From positions 1 through 23,288 of the forward strand of contig JANRME010000189.1 in the NCBI GenBank assembly GCA_033761835.1: 23,288 nt of DNA, in the 5' to 3' direction. Position 1 is the first letter of the stretch. Each line of letters starts with the position of its first letter. Below are positions 1 to 8,075 of the stretch, piece by piece. Below the pieces are notes generated by a model that had not been told where the DNA came from, made no database searches, and worked only from the letters and a program-made list of their open reading frames with translations. A program made the translations under genes and the position numbers. This DNA comes from JADJNW01 sp033761835 (GTDB lineage Bacteria; Bacteroidota; Bacteroidia; Chitinophagales; Saprospiraceae).

Positions 1-135
1 AAGCTGAAAGCCAACCATTTTGCGATCAAACACCGCATTTATCTTGCTGCTCTCCAAGCTGCCTGGGACAAACTCGCTCAACTTAAAGGTCATTCTGTCA
101 ATGAACTCAATTTTCAAAATTTATGCGCTGCGTAA
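1..135 (+). CDS. C-terminal end of an unrecognised protein (5' end outside window)
   Basis: Frame 1 is open from the first base to the TAA at 133-135 and encodes 44 residues, beginning KLKANHFAIKHRIYLAALQA and ending NFQNLCAA. It reads as an amphipathic, probably helical tail. The next gene's most likely start (ATG at 101) lies inside it, giving a 35-base overlap that suggests the two are cotranscribed and perhaps translationally coupled. I do not recognise the family from so short a tail. It is probably the first visible member of the cassette that follows. It could instead be a chance open frame, but its length, amino-acid composition and the plausible overlap favour a real gene end. Confidence 0.5.
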   Translation, partial: KLKANHFAIKHRIYLAALQAAWDKLAQLKGHSVNELNFQNLCAA

Positions 136-1207
136 TATCAGCAAGGAAGTAAAAGAGAAGCTCCAAAATTTTCCACTGGCTTATGATGCGCTTAGTAAGT
201 TCAACAAGCCTTCCAATGGCACGAATGGTACATTCGCAAAGATGGCTAATCCCTTTAATGTCACCCAGAAAACACCTTTAAATCATGCCATAGACCATAA
301 AAGTAAAAATCTGGAAGCAACCCGACTGGAACTGAACAAAAACCGCCCAGTTCTACAACCTAAAAGCCTGATTAAACTCTATTACTTATTATCGTTTGTA
401 ATATTATTTGGGGAATTCTTTTTAATCAATCAATTTTTAGTAGAGCTTATTGGGCAGGATAAACTTCCTACATTCAAGGGTAATTGGCTCGGCTTTATCG
501 CTATTTACGTTTTTTGTTTTGCCTATCCGCTGGGAATCGGTATGATTTTTAAAATAATATTGAGCACTTATTCCAATAAAGAAAAGTATCTAAGGCGCTT
601 AACTTCAAGATTGCTACTGGCAACCATAATAGCTTTGTTCTTTGTGAGTATTCCAAATGCAATGAATGTTTTTGGCGTTGAAACAAAAATTATAAATTTT
701 ATACAACAAATTTCTACGACAAATGCATCGAATAATGCTTTTTACAATATATGGCTTATCGGCATGAAGACGGTCTGCCTTGCCGTTTTTCTATTCATAT
801 TGACGATAGTCCTTTCAGCAGTCGGCGCTATTTTATTCAATGAGGCATCAGAAATGCACAAAAATTATTATCACGTCACTCGAAATCCAATTATTAGAAT
901 ACCCGGATTAAAACTACATAAAGAAAAACTGGAAAATCGTATCAAAGAAATTGAAGAAGAAATCAAACAGTTGTGGAAAAACCGAGATGTCGTAGCCGAA
1001 GAGCTCAGTAAAAATAACGCAAAAGCAACTGCTGAAGCGGAACCGGAGAACTATAAAGGCGTATTTAACGCCCTTAAAGCGAAGGCACTGCGTATCTACC
1101 GCCGCGGCTTCGAGAAAGGCAGAGATTTCGCACTAAGAAATTTGGACGAAGCTCAAATGATTATTTATAAAATACGAGAGGACATAACTAAAAATTTCAA
1201 TCAATGA
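101..1207 (+). CDS. Membrane protein with four predicted helices and a C-terminal coiled coil, unknown function
   Basis: The protein has about 368 residues if translation starts at ATG 101; the frame is open back to an ATG at 20, but that extension overlaps the upstream gene further. Residues 1-90 are hydrophilic. Hydrophobic segments follow at about 91-112, 128-153, 168-185 and 217-247. A charged heptad-like coiled coil lies at about 272-305 (KEKLENRIKEIEEEIKQLWK), and a basic C-terminal helix contains RIYRRGFEKGRDFALRNL. No enzymatic motif is visible. The stop overlaps the next gene's start as ATGA (1204-1207), so translation is probably coupled to the vWA-like lipoprotein. I do not recognise the family. 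The topology fits an inner-membrane scaffold with a cytosolic coiled coil, but that is inference. Confidence 0.75.
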   Translation: MNSIFKIYALRNISKEVKEKLQNFPLAYDALSKFNKPSNGTNGTFAKMANPFNVTQKTPLNHAIDHKSKNLEATRLELNKNRPVLQPKSLIKLYYLLSFVILFGEFFLINQFLVELIGQDKLPTFKGNWLGFIAIYVFCFAYPLGIGMIFKIILSTYSNKEKYLRRLTSRLLLATIIALFFVSIPNAMNVFGVETKIINFIQQISTTNASNNAFYNIWLIGMKTVCLAVFLFILTIVLSAVGAILFNEASEMHKNYYHVTRNPIIRIPGLKLHKEKLENRIKEIEEEIKQLWKNRDVVAEELSKNNAKATAEAEPENYKGVFNALKAKALRIYRRGFEKGRDFALRNLDEAQMIIYKIREDITKNFNQ

Positions 1208-2073
1208 AGAAAATAGCATATTTTTCGTTGTTAATGTTGTTTTTATTTTCTTGCGGAAAATCTCCCAAAACAACGCCGTTTAGTAAGAATCTGGTTGCCT
1301 ACTTAATTTTTATGGACGTGGGCTTTGGAAATGAAATAAATCTTTGGGAAACAGAGGTGCAGCCAAAGCTTAATAACCTTTTAAATGCCAATCTCAACCC
1401 TGAGCCAGATACCCTTCCCATTCAACCAATGAAGGTAGTTGTTTATCCAATAAACCATGAAACTGAGCAGAAGCGAACTTTACTAAATTATGAATTGGAC
1501 GAGGCTAAATACAAACAGGATGCTCAATATCAAGGATTGGTTCAAAATCAATTAGACGAAATTTCGGATGCATTACAATCCAATATTTTTGATAGCCGCA
1601 ACAATGCTAAAATATTTAAAGTGCTTGGCACAATTGACATTATAAATGATGAAATACAAAAACTGAATGAAGGTGACAAATTATATGTAGTGTATTTATC
1701 GGATATGGTAGAAATGTCAGGTATCGAAGCACAAGAAAATAATGGATTCTTCTCTTTTGCGACAAAGGATAGTGTCAACCAATATGTGATGAACGCACTT
1801 TCTGTGAGTAGAATAAAGTCGGGAGCGGAGAATGGAAACCTGCTTGCTTACAATAGACCAGTGCCTTCTCTTTTTGATGATAGAAGTGTTTTGCGGGGAA
1901 TTTATGTGTATCGTCCAAATGCTATTAACCCTATTGCTCAGGATGGCTCATTGGGTGGAACTTACACAGATATTATGAATTTCTGGAAAATTTTGTTTAA
2001 AAAAATAAGCAACGGCAAACATAGTATCCGTAATTTTGATAACATTAAAAGCCTTAAATTTCCGAATTTATAA
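1204..2073 (+). CDS. Lipoprotein with a degenerate von Willebrand A-like domain
   Basis: The protein has 289 residues. The N-terminus is a lipoprotein signal peptide ending LFLFSC, with the predicted lipidated Cys at residue 17, so the mature protein is probably membrane-anchored and faces the periplasm. The body follows the order of a vWA fold: a first strand AYLIFMDVGFG (32-42) where the MIDAS motif DxSxS would sit, a second strand MKVVVYPIN (76-84), a Thr in LGTIDIIND (141-149), and the strand YVVYLSDMVE (161-170) with the usual SDM-type Asp. Asp38, Thr143 and Asp167 are kept, but the two MIDAS serines are replaced by Gly, so metal binding may be weak or absent. The start overlaps the upstream stop as ATGA and the next gene follows 3 bases later. 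The fold assignment is from pattern only. Confidence 0.7.
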   Translation: MKKIAYFSLLMLFLFSCGKSPKTTPFSKNLVAYLIFMDVGFGNEINLWETEVQPKLNNLLNANLNPEPDTLPIQPMKVVVYPINHETEQKRTLLNYELDEAKYKQDAQYQGLVQNQLDEISDALQSNIFDSRNNAKIFKVLGTIDIINDEIQKLNEGDKLYVVYLSDMVEMSGIEAQENNGFFSFATKDSVNQYVMNALSVSRIKSGAENGNLLAYNRPVPSLFDDRSVLRGIYVYRPNAINPIAQDGSLGGTYTDIMNFWKILFKKISNGKHSIRNFDNIKSLKFPNL

Positions 2074-2076
2074 GTC

Positions 2077-2616
2077 ATGTTATCTGAAAAAAATCCCCCG
2101 TTTAACTTACCATTCGGTATTTTAGGTCTGATAGCAGAAATCATTTCAATTATTCAATTCTTGGCAGCTTTCAAGATAAATGGTATAGCGTGGATTGGCG
2201 AAAGCTTTTTCACTATCAATTTTGATGCGCCCAACTTGCTGATGCGGTTAATAATTCTGATTTTCATTTTGGGACCTTACATTTACTTTACGGGTTTTTT
2301 ATTGAGCTTATTTCCTTCCAGCAATGTTTCTGTACTTGCTTACGCATTTTTCATAGGATTAAGTATGTTTTTCTTTGAGGGAATTTTATTGAATGTGGAT
2401 TGGTTATACTGGAGTTTATTGAAAAAATCAGGTAATACTGCTTCAGGGATGGGGCTTTTCGGATTAGGTATGTTAATCACCTTATCCATCATCGGATATA
2501 TTTCTACCATTAAAAAGTTTGATCAATATCAAGAAAGAGAAGATACAACTAATGCGTTCTTATTTGTTGGAGTCGCTTTGCTCGTCTGGGGTATTCATTA
2601 TAACATTCGTTTTTAA
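2077..2616 (+). CDS. Five-helix integral membrane protein, unknown function
   Basis: The protein has 179 residues, nearly all hydrophobic. Helices are predicted at about 13-33, 54-79, 84-105, 124-144 and 158-177, with a short charged loop (KKFDQYQEREDT) before the last one. There is no signal peptide beyond the first helix and no recognisable transporter or enzyme motif. It starts 3 bases after the vWA-like lipoprotein's stop, so it is almost certainly in the same transcript. The cassette therefore contributes two polytopic membrane proteins and one lipoprotein, which suggests an envelope complex. I do not recognise the family. Confidence 0.7.
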   Translation: MLSEKNPPFNLPFGILGLIAEIISIIQFLAAFKINGIAWIGESFFTINFDAPNLLMRLIILIFILGPYIYFTGFLLSLFPSSNVSVLAYAFFIGLSMFFFEGILLNVDWLYWSLLKKSGNTASGMGLFGLGMLITLSIIGYISTIKKFDQYQEREDTTNAFLFVGVALLVWGIHYNIRF

Positions 2617-2668
2617 CATCTGGATGCCATAGCTCCTTCATTTCTCCTCTTTCTTCAACAACACAATG

Positions 2669-2796
2669 CTATCTTTGTTTCTTTTCAACATGAAACAATA
2701 GAACTTCAACCATTCTAATTTTAGAAAAGTAAGGAATTTCATCTTGAACATGACTTCTATATTCAATCAAACGGACTCCTGCCGAAAATTTGAACA
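2669..2796 (-). pseudogene. Possible 3' remnant of a gene, reading minus
   Basis: On the minus strand the bases beyond the epimerase stop stay open to a TAG at 2669-2671 in a different frame. They encode a protein-like string that includes FKFSAGVRLIEYRSHVQDE and ends LLFHVEKKQR. It has no start codon of its own; the frame continues only into the epimerase's coding region as a shadow. Composition looks more like real protein than random intergenic sequence. It lies at the junction between the accessory cassette and housekeeping genes, so it may be the scar of a disrupted gene. It could equally be chance. Confidence 0.2.
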
Positions 2797-3474
2797 CTAC
2801 ACATACTTTGTCCAATTCATCTCCAAGTCTTTCATCTTCGCAATCACTTCTTTTGGATTTTCCGCTCGGAACACGCTATTGCCCGCCACCAGTACATCTG
2901 CACCAGCCTGAAGGATTTTTTCTGCATTTTGCAAACCGACCCCGCCGTCAATCTCAATCAGCGCATGGGCATTGCGAATGGTAATCATTTCTTTCAAACG
3001 CTGAATTTTATTTAATGTACGATAAATAAATTTCTGGCCACCAAATCCAGGATTCACGGACATAAGCAATATAATATCCACATCTTCTATAATATCTTCG
3101 AGCAATTCTATCGGTGTATGCGGATTCAAAGCGACGCCGGCCTTTGCACCGGTTTCCTTGATTTGTTGAATCGTGCGATGCAGATTCGGGCAAGCTTCGT
3201 AATGAACAGTGATATGATCTGCCCCTGCTTTTCGAAATGCTTCGATATATTTTTCGGGTTCCACGATCATCAAATGCACATCCAACGGACGCTGCGCAAG
3301 GGTTTTCATAAATTCAATAATAAACATTCCGAATGTAATATTCGGCACAAAGCGTCCATCCATTACATCCAAATGAAACCAATCGGCTTCGCTCTCATTC
3401 ACCATCGCAAATTCTTCGCGCAAGCGCGTGAAATCTGCCGCTAAAACTGAAGGTGCTACCAAATGTTTTTTCAT
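2797..3474 (-). CDS. rpe: Ribulose-phosphate 3-epimerase
   Basis: This enzyme interconverts D-ribulose 5-phosphate and D-xylulose 5-phosphate in the cytosolic pentose phosphate pathway. The protein has 225 residues, the usual length for this (beta/alpha)8 metalloenzyme. Family signatures are all present: N-terminal VAPSVLAADF, HLDVMDGRFVPN (33-45), DVHLMI (65-70), MSVNPGFGGQKF (138-149, phosphate and active-site loop) and EIDGGV (174-179). The metal ligands known for the family correspond to His34, Asp36, His67 and Asp176; Asp36 and Asp176 also act as the catalytic acid/base pair. The gene is divergent from the DUF3841 gene across about 150 bases in which I see no clear Bacteroidota promoter. 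Identification is very secure. Confidence 0.97.
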   Translation of the reverse strand: MKKHLVAPSVLAADFTRLREEFAMVNESEADWFHLDVMDGRFVPNITFGMFIIEFMKTLAQRPLDVHLMIVEPEKYIEAFRKAGADHITVHYEACPNLHRTIQQIKETGAKAGVALNPHTPIELLEDIIEDVDIILLMSVNPGFGGQKFIYRTLNKIQRLKEMITIRNAHALIEIDGGVGLQNAEKILQAGADVLVAGNSVFRAENPKEVIAKMKDLEMNWTKYV

Positions 3475-3627
3475 AAAATGGTGTTTTGGTTCGTAGTATT
3501 ATAGCGTTTAAGTAGATTCATTTTTTGTATTTATATAATATGGCGCAAAGAAAACAAGAGATTTTGCGAAAATCCGATTTCTGTATAAATTTAGTAAAAA
3601 TTTGCTAATAACGAAGAGTCATCAAAC

Positions 3628-4176
3628 ATGAATGAGGCACAATCAACGATGCGGCTTTGGTCTTTTCAAGCGATGGATGCCTGCGAAATCCTAGAAAAAA
3701 ATAGTTTCCTACGCACCGAATGGCGCTTTACGCCTGCCAACTGGCGCGCCGCGTACGAGTGGATAGCCCGTGAAATGATGGCGAATAATATTGACCTTGG
3801 AGGCTATGCGCCTATCTGGGCCTGGCATTCTTGTGACGGCATTTTGCAAGCGCCGCCGACTATGTCCACCGCTCGCAATTTACTCACGGATATGCAAATT
3901 CTGGATGGTGTTTGCGTCGTTGAATTTGATGCACCTGCTTCGCTTTGTTTGCTTTCTTCTTACAATCGTTTTAATGATTTGTTAGACACCTTTTTACATT
4001 CGGAGCAACTGCCTCTGCGGGAAGCATTTCTGGATATGTTTGAGGTTTTTCCGATTCAGGAATACGATCATATCCAAGCTGTACTCCCTTATTTGCAAAT
4101 GGACTGGGTGCACGATATTCGACATTTGGACATGAAGCCCGACCGATGGGATTATGATTGGACGAAAGTAGTTTAA
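3628..4176 (+). CDS. DUF3841 family protein
   Basis: The protein has 182 residues and no signal peptide or membrane segment, so it is probably cytosolic. It has the pattern I associate with DUF3841: N-terminal MRLWSFQ, an early W..A..W (NWRAAYEWIAREM, 38-50), the block APIWAWHSC (61-69) and a Trp/Asp-rich C-terminus ending DRWDYDWTKVV. No catalytic function is established for the family to my knowledge. Translation may start at the first Met or at Met8 (base 3649), which would place MRLW at the N-terminus as in typical members. The gene stands alone between the divergent rpe and the convergent small membrane gene, whose stop lies 10 bases away. Confidence 0.75.
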   Translation: MNEAQSTMRLWSFQAMDACEILEKNSFLRTEWRFTPANWRAAYEWIAREMMANNIDLGGYAPIWAWHSCDGILQAPPTMSTARNLLTDMQILDGVCVVEFDAPASLCLLSSYNRFNDLLDTFLHSEQLPLREAFLDMFEVFPIQEYDHIQAVLPYLQMDWVHDIRHLDMKPDRWDYDWTKVV

Positions 4177-4186
4177 GCTCTCAGGT

Positions 4187-4462
4187 TTAATTTTTCATCC
4201 ATTCTAAGCCTCCACTAATACTTAAAAATATAATTGCAGCAATCAATGGCGCTAACGCCGATACCAGCATGAAGGTAAAATACCAACGCGGCACTTTAGA
4301 ACGCTCGATCCATTCTACTACCAATGAAATGAGCAAAAGCAAGGTAAAAATACTGCCAAAAATAAGGCTGAGCATAGTGGCCAAATAATCATTGACGATC
4401 CAGAGGGTGACGTAAATCGCTACCTCTATCAATAAAATTTCAAATGGGCGAAGTTTTATCAT
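4187..4462 (-). CDS. Small three-helix membrane protein
   Basis: The protein has 91 residues with hydrophobic stretches at about 8-22, 28-48 and 62-82, separated by short charged loops (EWIERSKVPRWY). Its N-terminus MIKLRPFEI has a positive-inside pattern. No family is recognised; such small membrane proteins are common orphans in Bacteroidota genomes. It is transcribed away from kup and converges on the DUF3841 gene. It is accepted as real because the frame is intact, the composition is consistently membrane-like and it fills an otherwise empty gap. Function is unknown. Confidence 0.65.
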   Translation of the reverse strand: MIKLRPFEILLIEVAIYVTLWIVNDYLATMLSLIFGSIFTLLLLISLVVEWIERSKVPRWYFTFMLVSALAPLIAAIIFLSISGGLEWMKN

Positions 4463-4587
4463 GGGTGTTTTGCTTAATAGCCAAAATTAACCAAATAATG
4501 CAGTTCATTTTTATCCATTATCCATTTTAAATGGATTTTTTTAAAATAAATTTCTAATACATCCGTGCAGAATTATTTGAATGCTAA

Positions 4588-4595
4588 TACCTTTG
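4588..4595 (+). promoter_or_regulatory. Candidate Bacteroidota -7 element for kup
   Basis: TACCTTTG matches the TAnnTTTG -7 consensus exactly and lies 40 bases upstream of the kup ATG. I see no good TTG/TTTG -33 element at the usual 17-23 base spacing, so the assignment is tentative. Confidence 0.4.
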
Positions 4596-4635
4596 CAAGG
4601 TTTTAAAAGTTATCCTTGAGTTAAATCCGCTGAAA

Positions 4636-6534
4636 ATGGAATCTGCCCATCATCGAGTATCCGCAGCAAGTTTACTGGTTACACTGGGCATCGTTTATGG
4701 TGACATCGGCACTTCGCCGTTGTACGTGCTAAAAGCCATTGTGGGAACGAGTGTCATTTCAAAAGAACTTATTCTTGGGGGGCTTTCTTGTATCTTCTGG
4801 ACGCTTACGCTTCAAGCCACCATCAAATATATAATAATCACGCTTCAAGCTGATAATAAAGGGGAAGGCGGCGTTTTTTCACTGTTTGCGCTGATCCGAC
4901 GCAAAGCGCCCAACTGGGTAATCTATATTGCGATGATCGGCTGTGCCGCATTATTGGCAGATGGCATCATTACACCCTCTATTTCGCTTACTTCTTCCAT
5001 TGAAGGCTTGAAAGCCTCTTTTCCCCAGATTTCACCTGTGCCAATTGTAATAGGTATTTTGACAGCGCTTTTCACTTTTCAACAATTTGGCACCGATACC
5101 ATCGGCAAGTTCTTCGGCCCCATTATGTTGATTTGGTTTTCGATGTTGATGGTGCTGGGATTAATGCATTTGTCGGACAATTGGGTCGTATTGCAAGCCG
5201 TCAACCCCGTATATGCTTTTAATCTGCTTACACATAATCCTAATAGTTGGCTAATCATCGGCGCGGTCTTTTTATGCGTTACCGGTGCTGAGGCGCTTTA
5301 CTCCGACCTGGGGCACGTCGGCCGCCGCAATATTCAGTTTTCCTGGATTTTTGTAAAAACGGCCCTTTTAATCAATTATTTTGGGCAAGGAGCTTGGATA
5401 TTAACCCTCGAGGGGCAGCCTTTGGGTACTTATAATCCATTTTTTGCAGTCATGCCCAACTGGTTCGTGCCAATCGGCGTAGGTGTTGCTACGTTGGCTT
5501 CTATTGTAGCCAGCCAGGCCCTGATTAGCGGCTCTTTTTCATTGATAAATGAAGCGATCAAACTTAAATCCTGGATTCGCGTCAAAATTGTCTATCCTTC
5601 CAAGTTAAAACAGCAATTATTTATACCCTCGATCAACGGAATTTTATTTGTTGGTAGTTGTTTTATTGTATTATATTTTCAAGAATCGCATAAGATGGAA
5701 GCGGCTTATGGCATTGCCATCACAGTCGCTATGCTCACGACCACTTTGTTACTTACATGGTATTTATCATATCGCAAACGCTGGAAGATTTATCAGGTAA
5801 TACTTATTACACTCCTGTTTGTATCACTTGAAAGCCTCTTCACAATTGCCAACTTGCAAAAAATAGCGCATGGCGCGGGCGTTACATTACTATTAGGTGG
5901 CTTTTTCTTTATTATTATGATAATAAATTATCGCGCAGAATCGCTTACTTATCAAAAAAGGCATTTTGTGCCATTAAATAAATACTTGAGGATAATAGAA
6001 GCCGTAAGCGAGGATAAAGAAATTCCCAAATTCGCTTCCAATATTGTTTATTTATCTTATGCGCATCAAAAAGATCGTATCGAAAAATACTTGCTCAAAT
6101 CCATTTTTCAAAAGCAACCCAAACGCGCTGATCACTATTGGCTATTGCATTTCAATGAAGTGGACGAACCTTTTACCAACACTTATCATTTTACGGAACT
6201 TTCTCCTGGCAAAATCTATCGCCTCGATTTTGATTTGGGATATAAAATTCAACCCAATGTAAAAGATTTTTTCTTAAATGCTATTAATGAATTATGTCAA
6301 AAAGGTATAATTTCATCTTATAGCAGCTACCCATCGCTGAAACAATTTGGTATTCCGGCGGATTATTTATTTATCGTTACACGCTCTACGTTCAATATTT
6401 CGCAAAAACTATCATTCGGAGAGCAATTGATTATTCGCGGGTATCATATTTTAAAACGCTTTAGCGAACCTGCCGAAGATCACTTTGGATTAGACAAAAA
6501 TATGTTATTGATTGAATACGTGGCGTTTAAATAA
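4636..6534 (+). CDS. kup: Low-affinity potassium uptake transporter Kup (KUP/HAK/KT family)
   Basis: Kup proteins are inner-membrane K+ symporters. The protein has 632 residues, typical of the family: about twelve hydrophobic segments in the first 440 residues, then a soluble cytoplasmic C-terminal domain. The N-terminal family signature GIVYGDIGTSPLYVLK (18-33) is intact. Others follow in order: GGVFSLFALIRR, ADGIITPSISLTSSIEGL, CVTGAEALYSDLGHVG and ASQALISGSFSLINEAIKL. The gene is monocistronic by position, with an inferred -7 element 40 bases upstream. It converges on the GWxTD gene with only 3 bases between the stop codons and no obvious intrinsic terminator between them, so readthrough antisense to the neighbour is possible. 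Substrate assignment follows the family; affinity cannot be read from the sequence. Confidence 0.96.
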   Translation: MESAHHRVSAASLLVTLGIVYGDIGTSPLYVLKAIVGTSVISKELILGGLSCIFWTLTLQATIKYIIITLQADNKGEGGVFSLFALIRRKAPNWVIYIAMIGCAALLADGIITPSISLTSSIEGLKASFPQISPVPIVIGILTALFTFQQFGTDTIGKFFGPIMLIWFSMLMVLGLMHLSDNWVVLQAVNPVYAFNLLTHNPNSWLIIGAVFLCVTGAEALYSDLGHVGRRNIQFSWIFVKTALLINYFGQGAWILTLEGQPLGTYNPFFAVMPNWFVPIGVGVATLASIVASQALISGSFSLINEAIKLKSWIRVKIVYPSKLKQQLFIPSINGILFVGSCFIVLYFQESHKMEAAYGIAITVAMLTTTLLLTWYLSYRKRWKIYQVILITLLFVSLESLFTIANLQKIAHGAGVTLLLGGFFFIIMIINYRAESLTYQKRHFVPLNKYLRIIEAVSEDKEIPKFASNIVYLSYAHQKDRIEKYLLKSIFQKQPKRADHYWLLHFNEVDEPFTNTYHFTELSPGKIYRLDFDLGYKIQPNVKDFFLNAINELCQKGIISSYSSYPSLKQFGIPADYLFIVTRSTFNISQKLSFGEQLIIRGYHILKRFSEPAEDHFGLDKNMLLIEYVAFK

Positions 6535-6537
6535 TTT

Positions 6538-7980
6538 TTAATTATCTTTGAAAATCCGTCGCGCATTTCGATGAAAATTATCTTTCATCTGTGTTGCATC
6601 AAAAGGATCACCATCTATCTCTTCAGGAGCATTGCGGTACAGTTGCAATTCCCATTGTGGATTATTTAATTCGCCAATCGCATCGGTGTGCAGAAGGTGG
6701 AAATCGCCGGGCGCAAGCGAAGGATTGTAAAAAACAAACTTCACATTATTCTGCTTCGTAGCAGGAAAATCATAATACGACCAAATTTCATACGGCGGCG
6801 CGGAAGGCTCGTCTTCCCTGAATTCTATATCATTTGGCGGGCCGTATTTTAAAAAAATAAAGCCTCGGTCAGTTTCAAAACCATAGCGAAAGCCTGAATT
6901 AAAGCGTTTATCCACGGTATGCGCTATTTTCATATAATTTTCATAGGCTGTGACAGGATGGTTATTTTGTTGCTTCGCCCAAAAACTAAATAAATAAAGG
7001 CGTTGGGCATCCAAATCTTTACTCTTTAAATAAGTATTTACTTTTGTTATATCGCTCGATGGTAGTTTTGGCGTGAGCGCCCGTAGCGCAAATTCGAGTT
7101 CTTTTGCATTTAATTTACCAACAAATTCATTATCCAAGTTTATATTTTCTAATAAAACAGCGTCTATTTGTAAATAAGGATTATAACGATGAAAAAAAGC
7201 CATCTTACGGCTTAATAATTCTTTGCTGCGATTGCGCACTTCTACCGATAGATTATACTTGCCCGAAGTCAGTTGATTAATGTCTAATTCTATCAAAACA
7301 GGAATAAGCGGCTGCGGTGACAAACGTTTATGTCCAATTATCACCGTTTGTCGGGTATCGCTTTCTATTTTTTCAACTACATAAGTCATCATAAAATCTT
7401 CTTGAAGTATTACATTGGCATGATAAATTTCATTATAAAAAGTAAGGTTGGTGCTATTTTTGCCAAAATAATGCAATGGGGAAGGCTCCATCAAAATGCC
7501 GTTTTTTACAAACGCATTTTCTGTTTCTGTTTTTTGAAAGGCTGCAAGCAACTGAATATCTGATTGTTGTAATTCATTCTCCGTAAAATTGATTTCGATA
7601 TCCATTTTATAATCCCGTTTATTTTCGATTTGGTAAAGGTCTTGAATAAAAATATTTAATGTATAACGGCCATTATTTAGTGCATAACGCTTTATATCTA
7701 CAAAATCAATAATTTTAGAAGCGGATGGACTATGAAGTATATATTTATCAAATTTGATAATTTGTTCATCTTGTTGAAAAGTTAATATTACTTCTACTCT
7801 GGCTTGTGCTGATGAATCGGGATTTGGAGCAAAAGTCAAGGTTTTCCCTACAAAATAAAAATACACTTCCACGTAAGGTTGGGCATTGCTTTTGAAGGTA
7901 GCATAAGAGATTCCGGCATCAAGTGCGTACGCAAAATGAGTAAATAACAGTCCTAAAAGAAGCGCAAATATCCGTTTCAT
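6538..7980 (-). CDS. Secreted GWxTD-domain protein
   Basis: The protein has 480 residues and begins with a signal peptide (MKRIFALLLGLLFTHFAYA), so it is exported. The C-terminal part carries the GWxTD-type block GFETDRGFIFLKYGPPND starting at about residue 367, with Phe in place of the usual Trp, followed by the expected E.WSYYDFP segment (398-406) and a hydrophobic strand KFVFYNP. The N-terminal part is beta-rich, consistent with the domains usually found before GWxTD. Function of the domain is not established; it is common in Bacteroidota and Acidobacteriota exported proteins. The gene is alone on its transcript: a strong hairpin separates it from the lipocalin-like gene upstream, and its 3' end abuts kup. 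Confidence 0.88.
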   Translation of the reverse strand: MKRIFALLLGLLFTHFAYALDAGISYATFKSNAQPYVEVYFYFVGKTLTFAPNPDSSAQARVEVILTFQQDEQIIKFDKYILHSPSASKIIDFVDIKRYALNNGRYTLNIFIQDLYQIENKRDYKMDIEINFTENELQQSDIQLLAAFQKTETENAFVKNGILMEPSPLHYFGKNSTNLTFYNEIYHANVILQEDFMMTYVVEKIESDTRQTVIIGHKRLSPQPLIPVLIELDINQLTSGKYNLSVEVRNRSKELLSRKMAFFHRYNPYLQIDAVLLENINLDNEFVGKLNAKELEFALRALTPKLPSSDITKVNTYLKSKDLDAQRLYLFSFWAKQQNNHPVTAYENYMKIAHTVDKRFNSGFRYGFETDRGFIFLKYGPPNDIEFREDEPSAPPYEIWSYYDFPATKQNNVKFVFYNPSLAPGDFHLLHTDAIGELNNPQWELQLYRNAPEEIDGDPFDATQMKDNFHRNARRIFKDN

Positions 7981-8006
7981 AGCTTTGTTATTTTGTAAAA
8001 AAGGAA

Positions 8007-8037
8007 AAACGTTATAATCACTTTAATTATAACGTTT
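8007..8037 (-). terminator. Intrinsic terminator after the lipocalin-like gene
   Basis: A perfect 12-base inverted repeat (8007-8018 and 8026-8037, arm AAACGTTATAAT) encloses a 7-base loop. Read on the minus strand it is followed by a T-rich tract (TTCCTTTTTT). It lies 39 bases past the lipocalin-like stop and upstream of the GWxTD gene, so it would separate the two transcripts. The stem is AT-rich, which lowers certainty. Confidence 0.65.
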
Positions 8038-8075
8038 CATCGGTATTAAAATGCCGCTATGGCAGTCAGAAAATC

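Noticed and set aside
20..100. Earlier start of the first membrane protein
   Set aside because: It would overlap the upstream gene by over 110 bases; the ATG at 101 gives a shorter overlap with an AAAGG stretch upstream.
4520..4536. ATCCATT/AATGGAT hairpin followed by Ts
   Set aside because: No plus-strand gene ends just before it; the stem is 7 AT-rich pairs, and the run of Ts is likely chance in an AT-rich gap.
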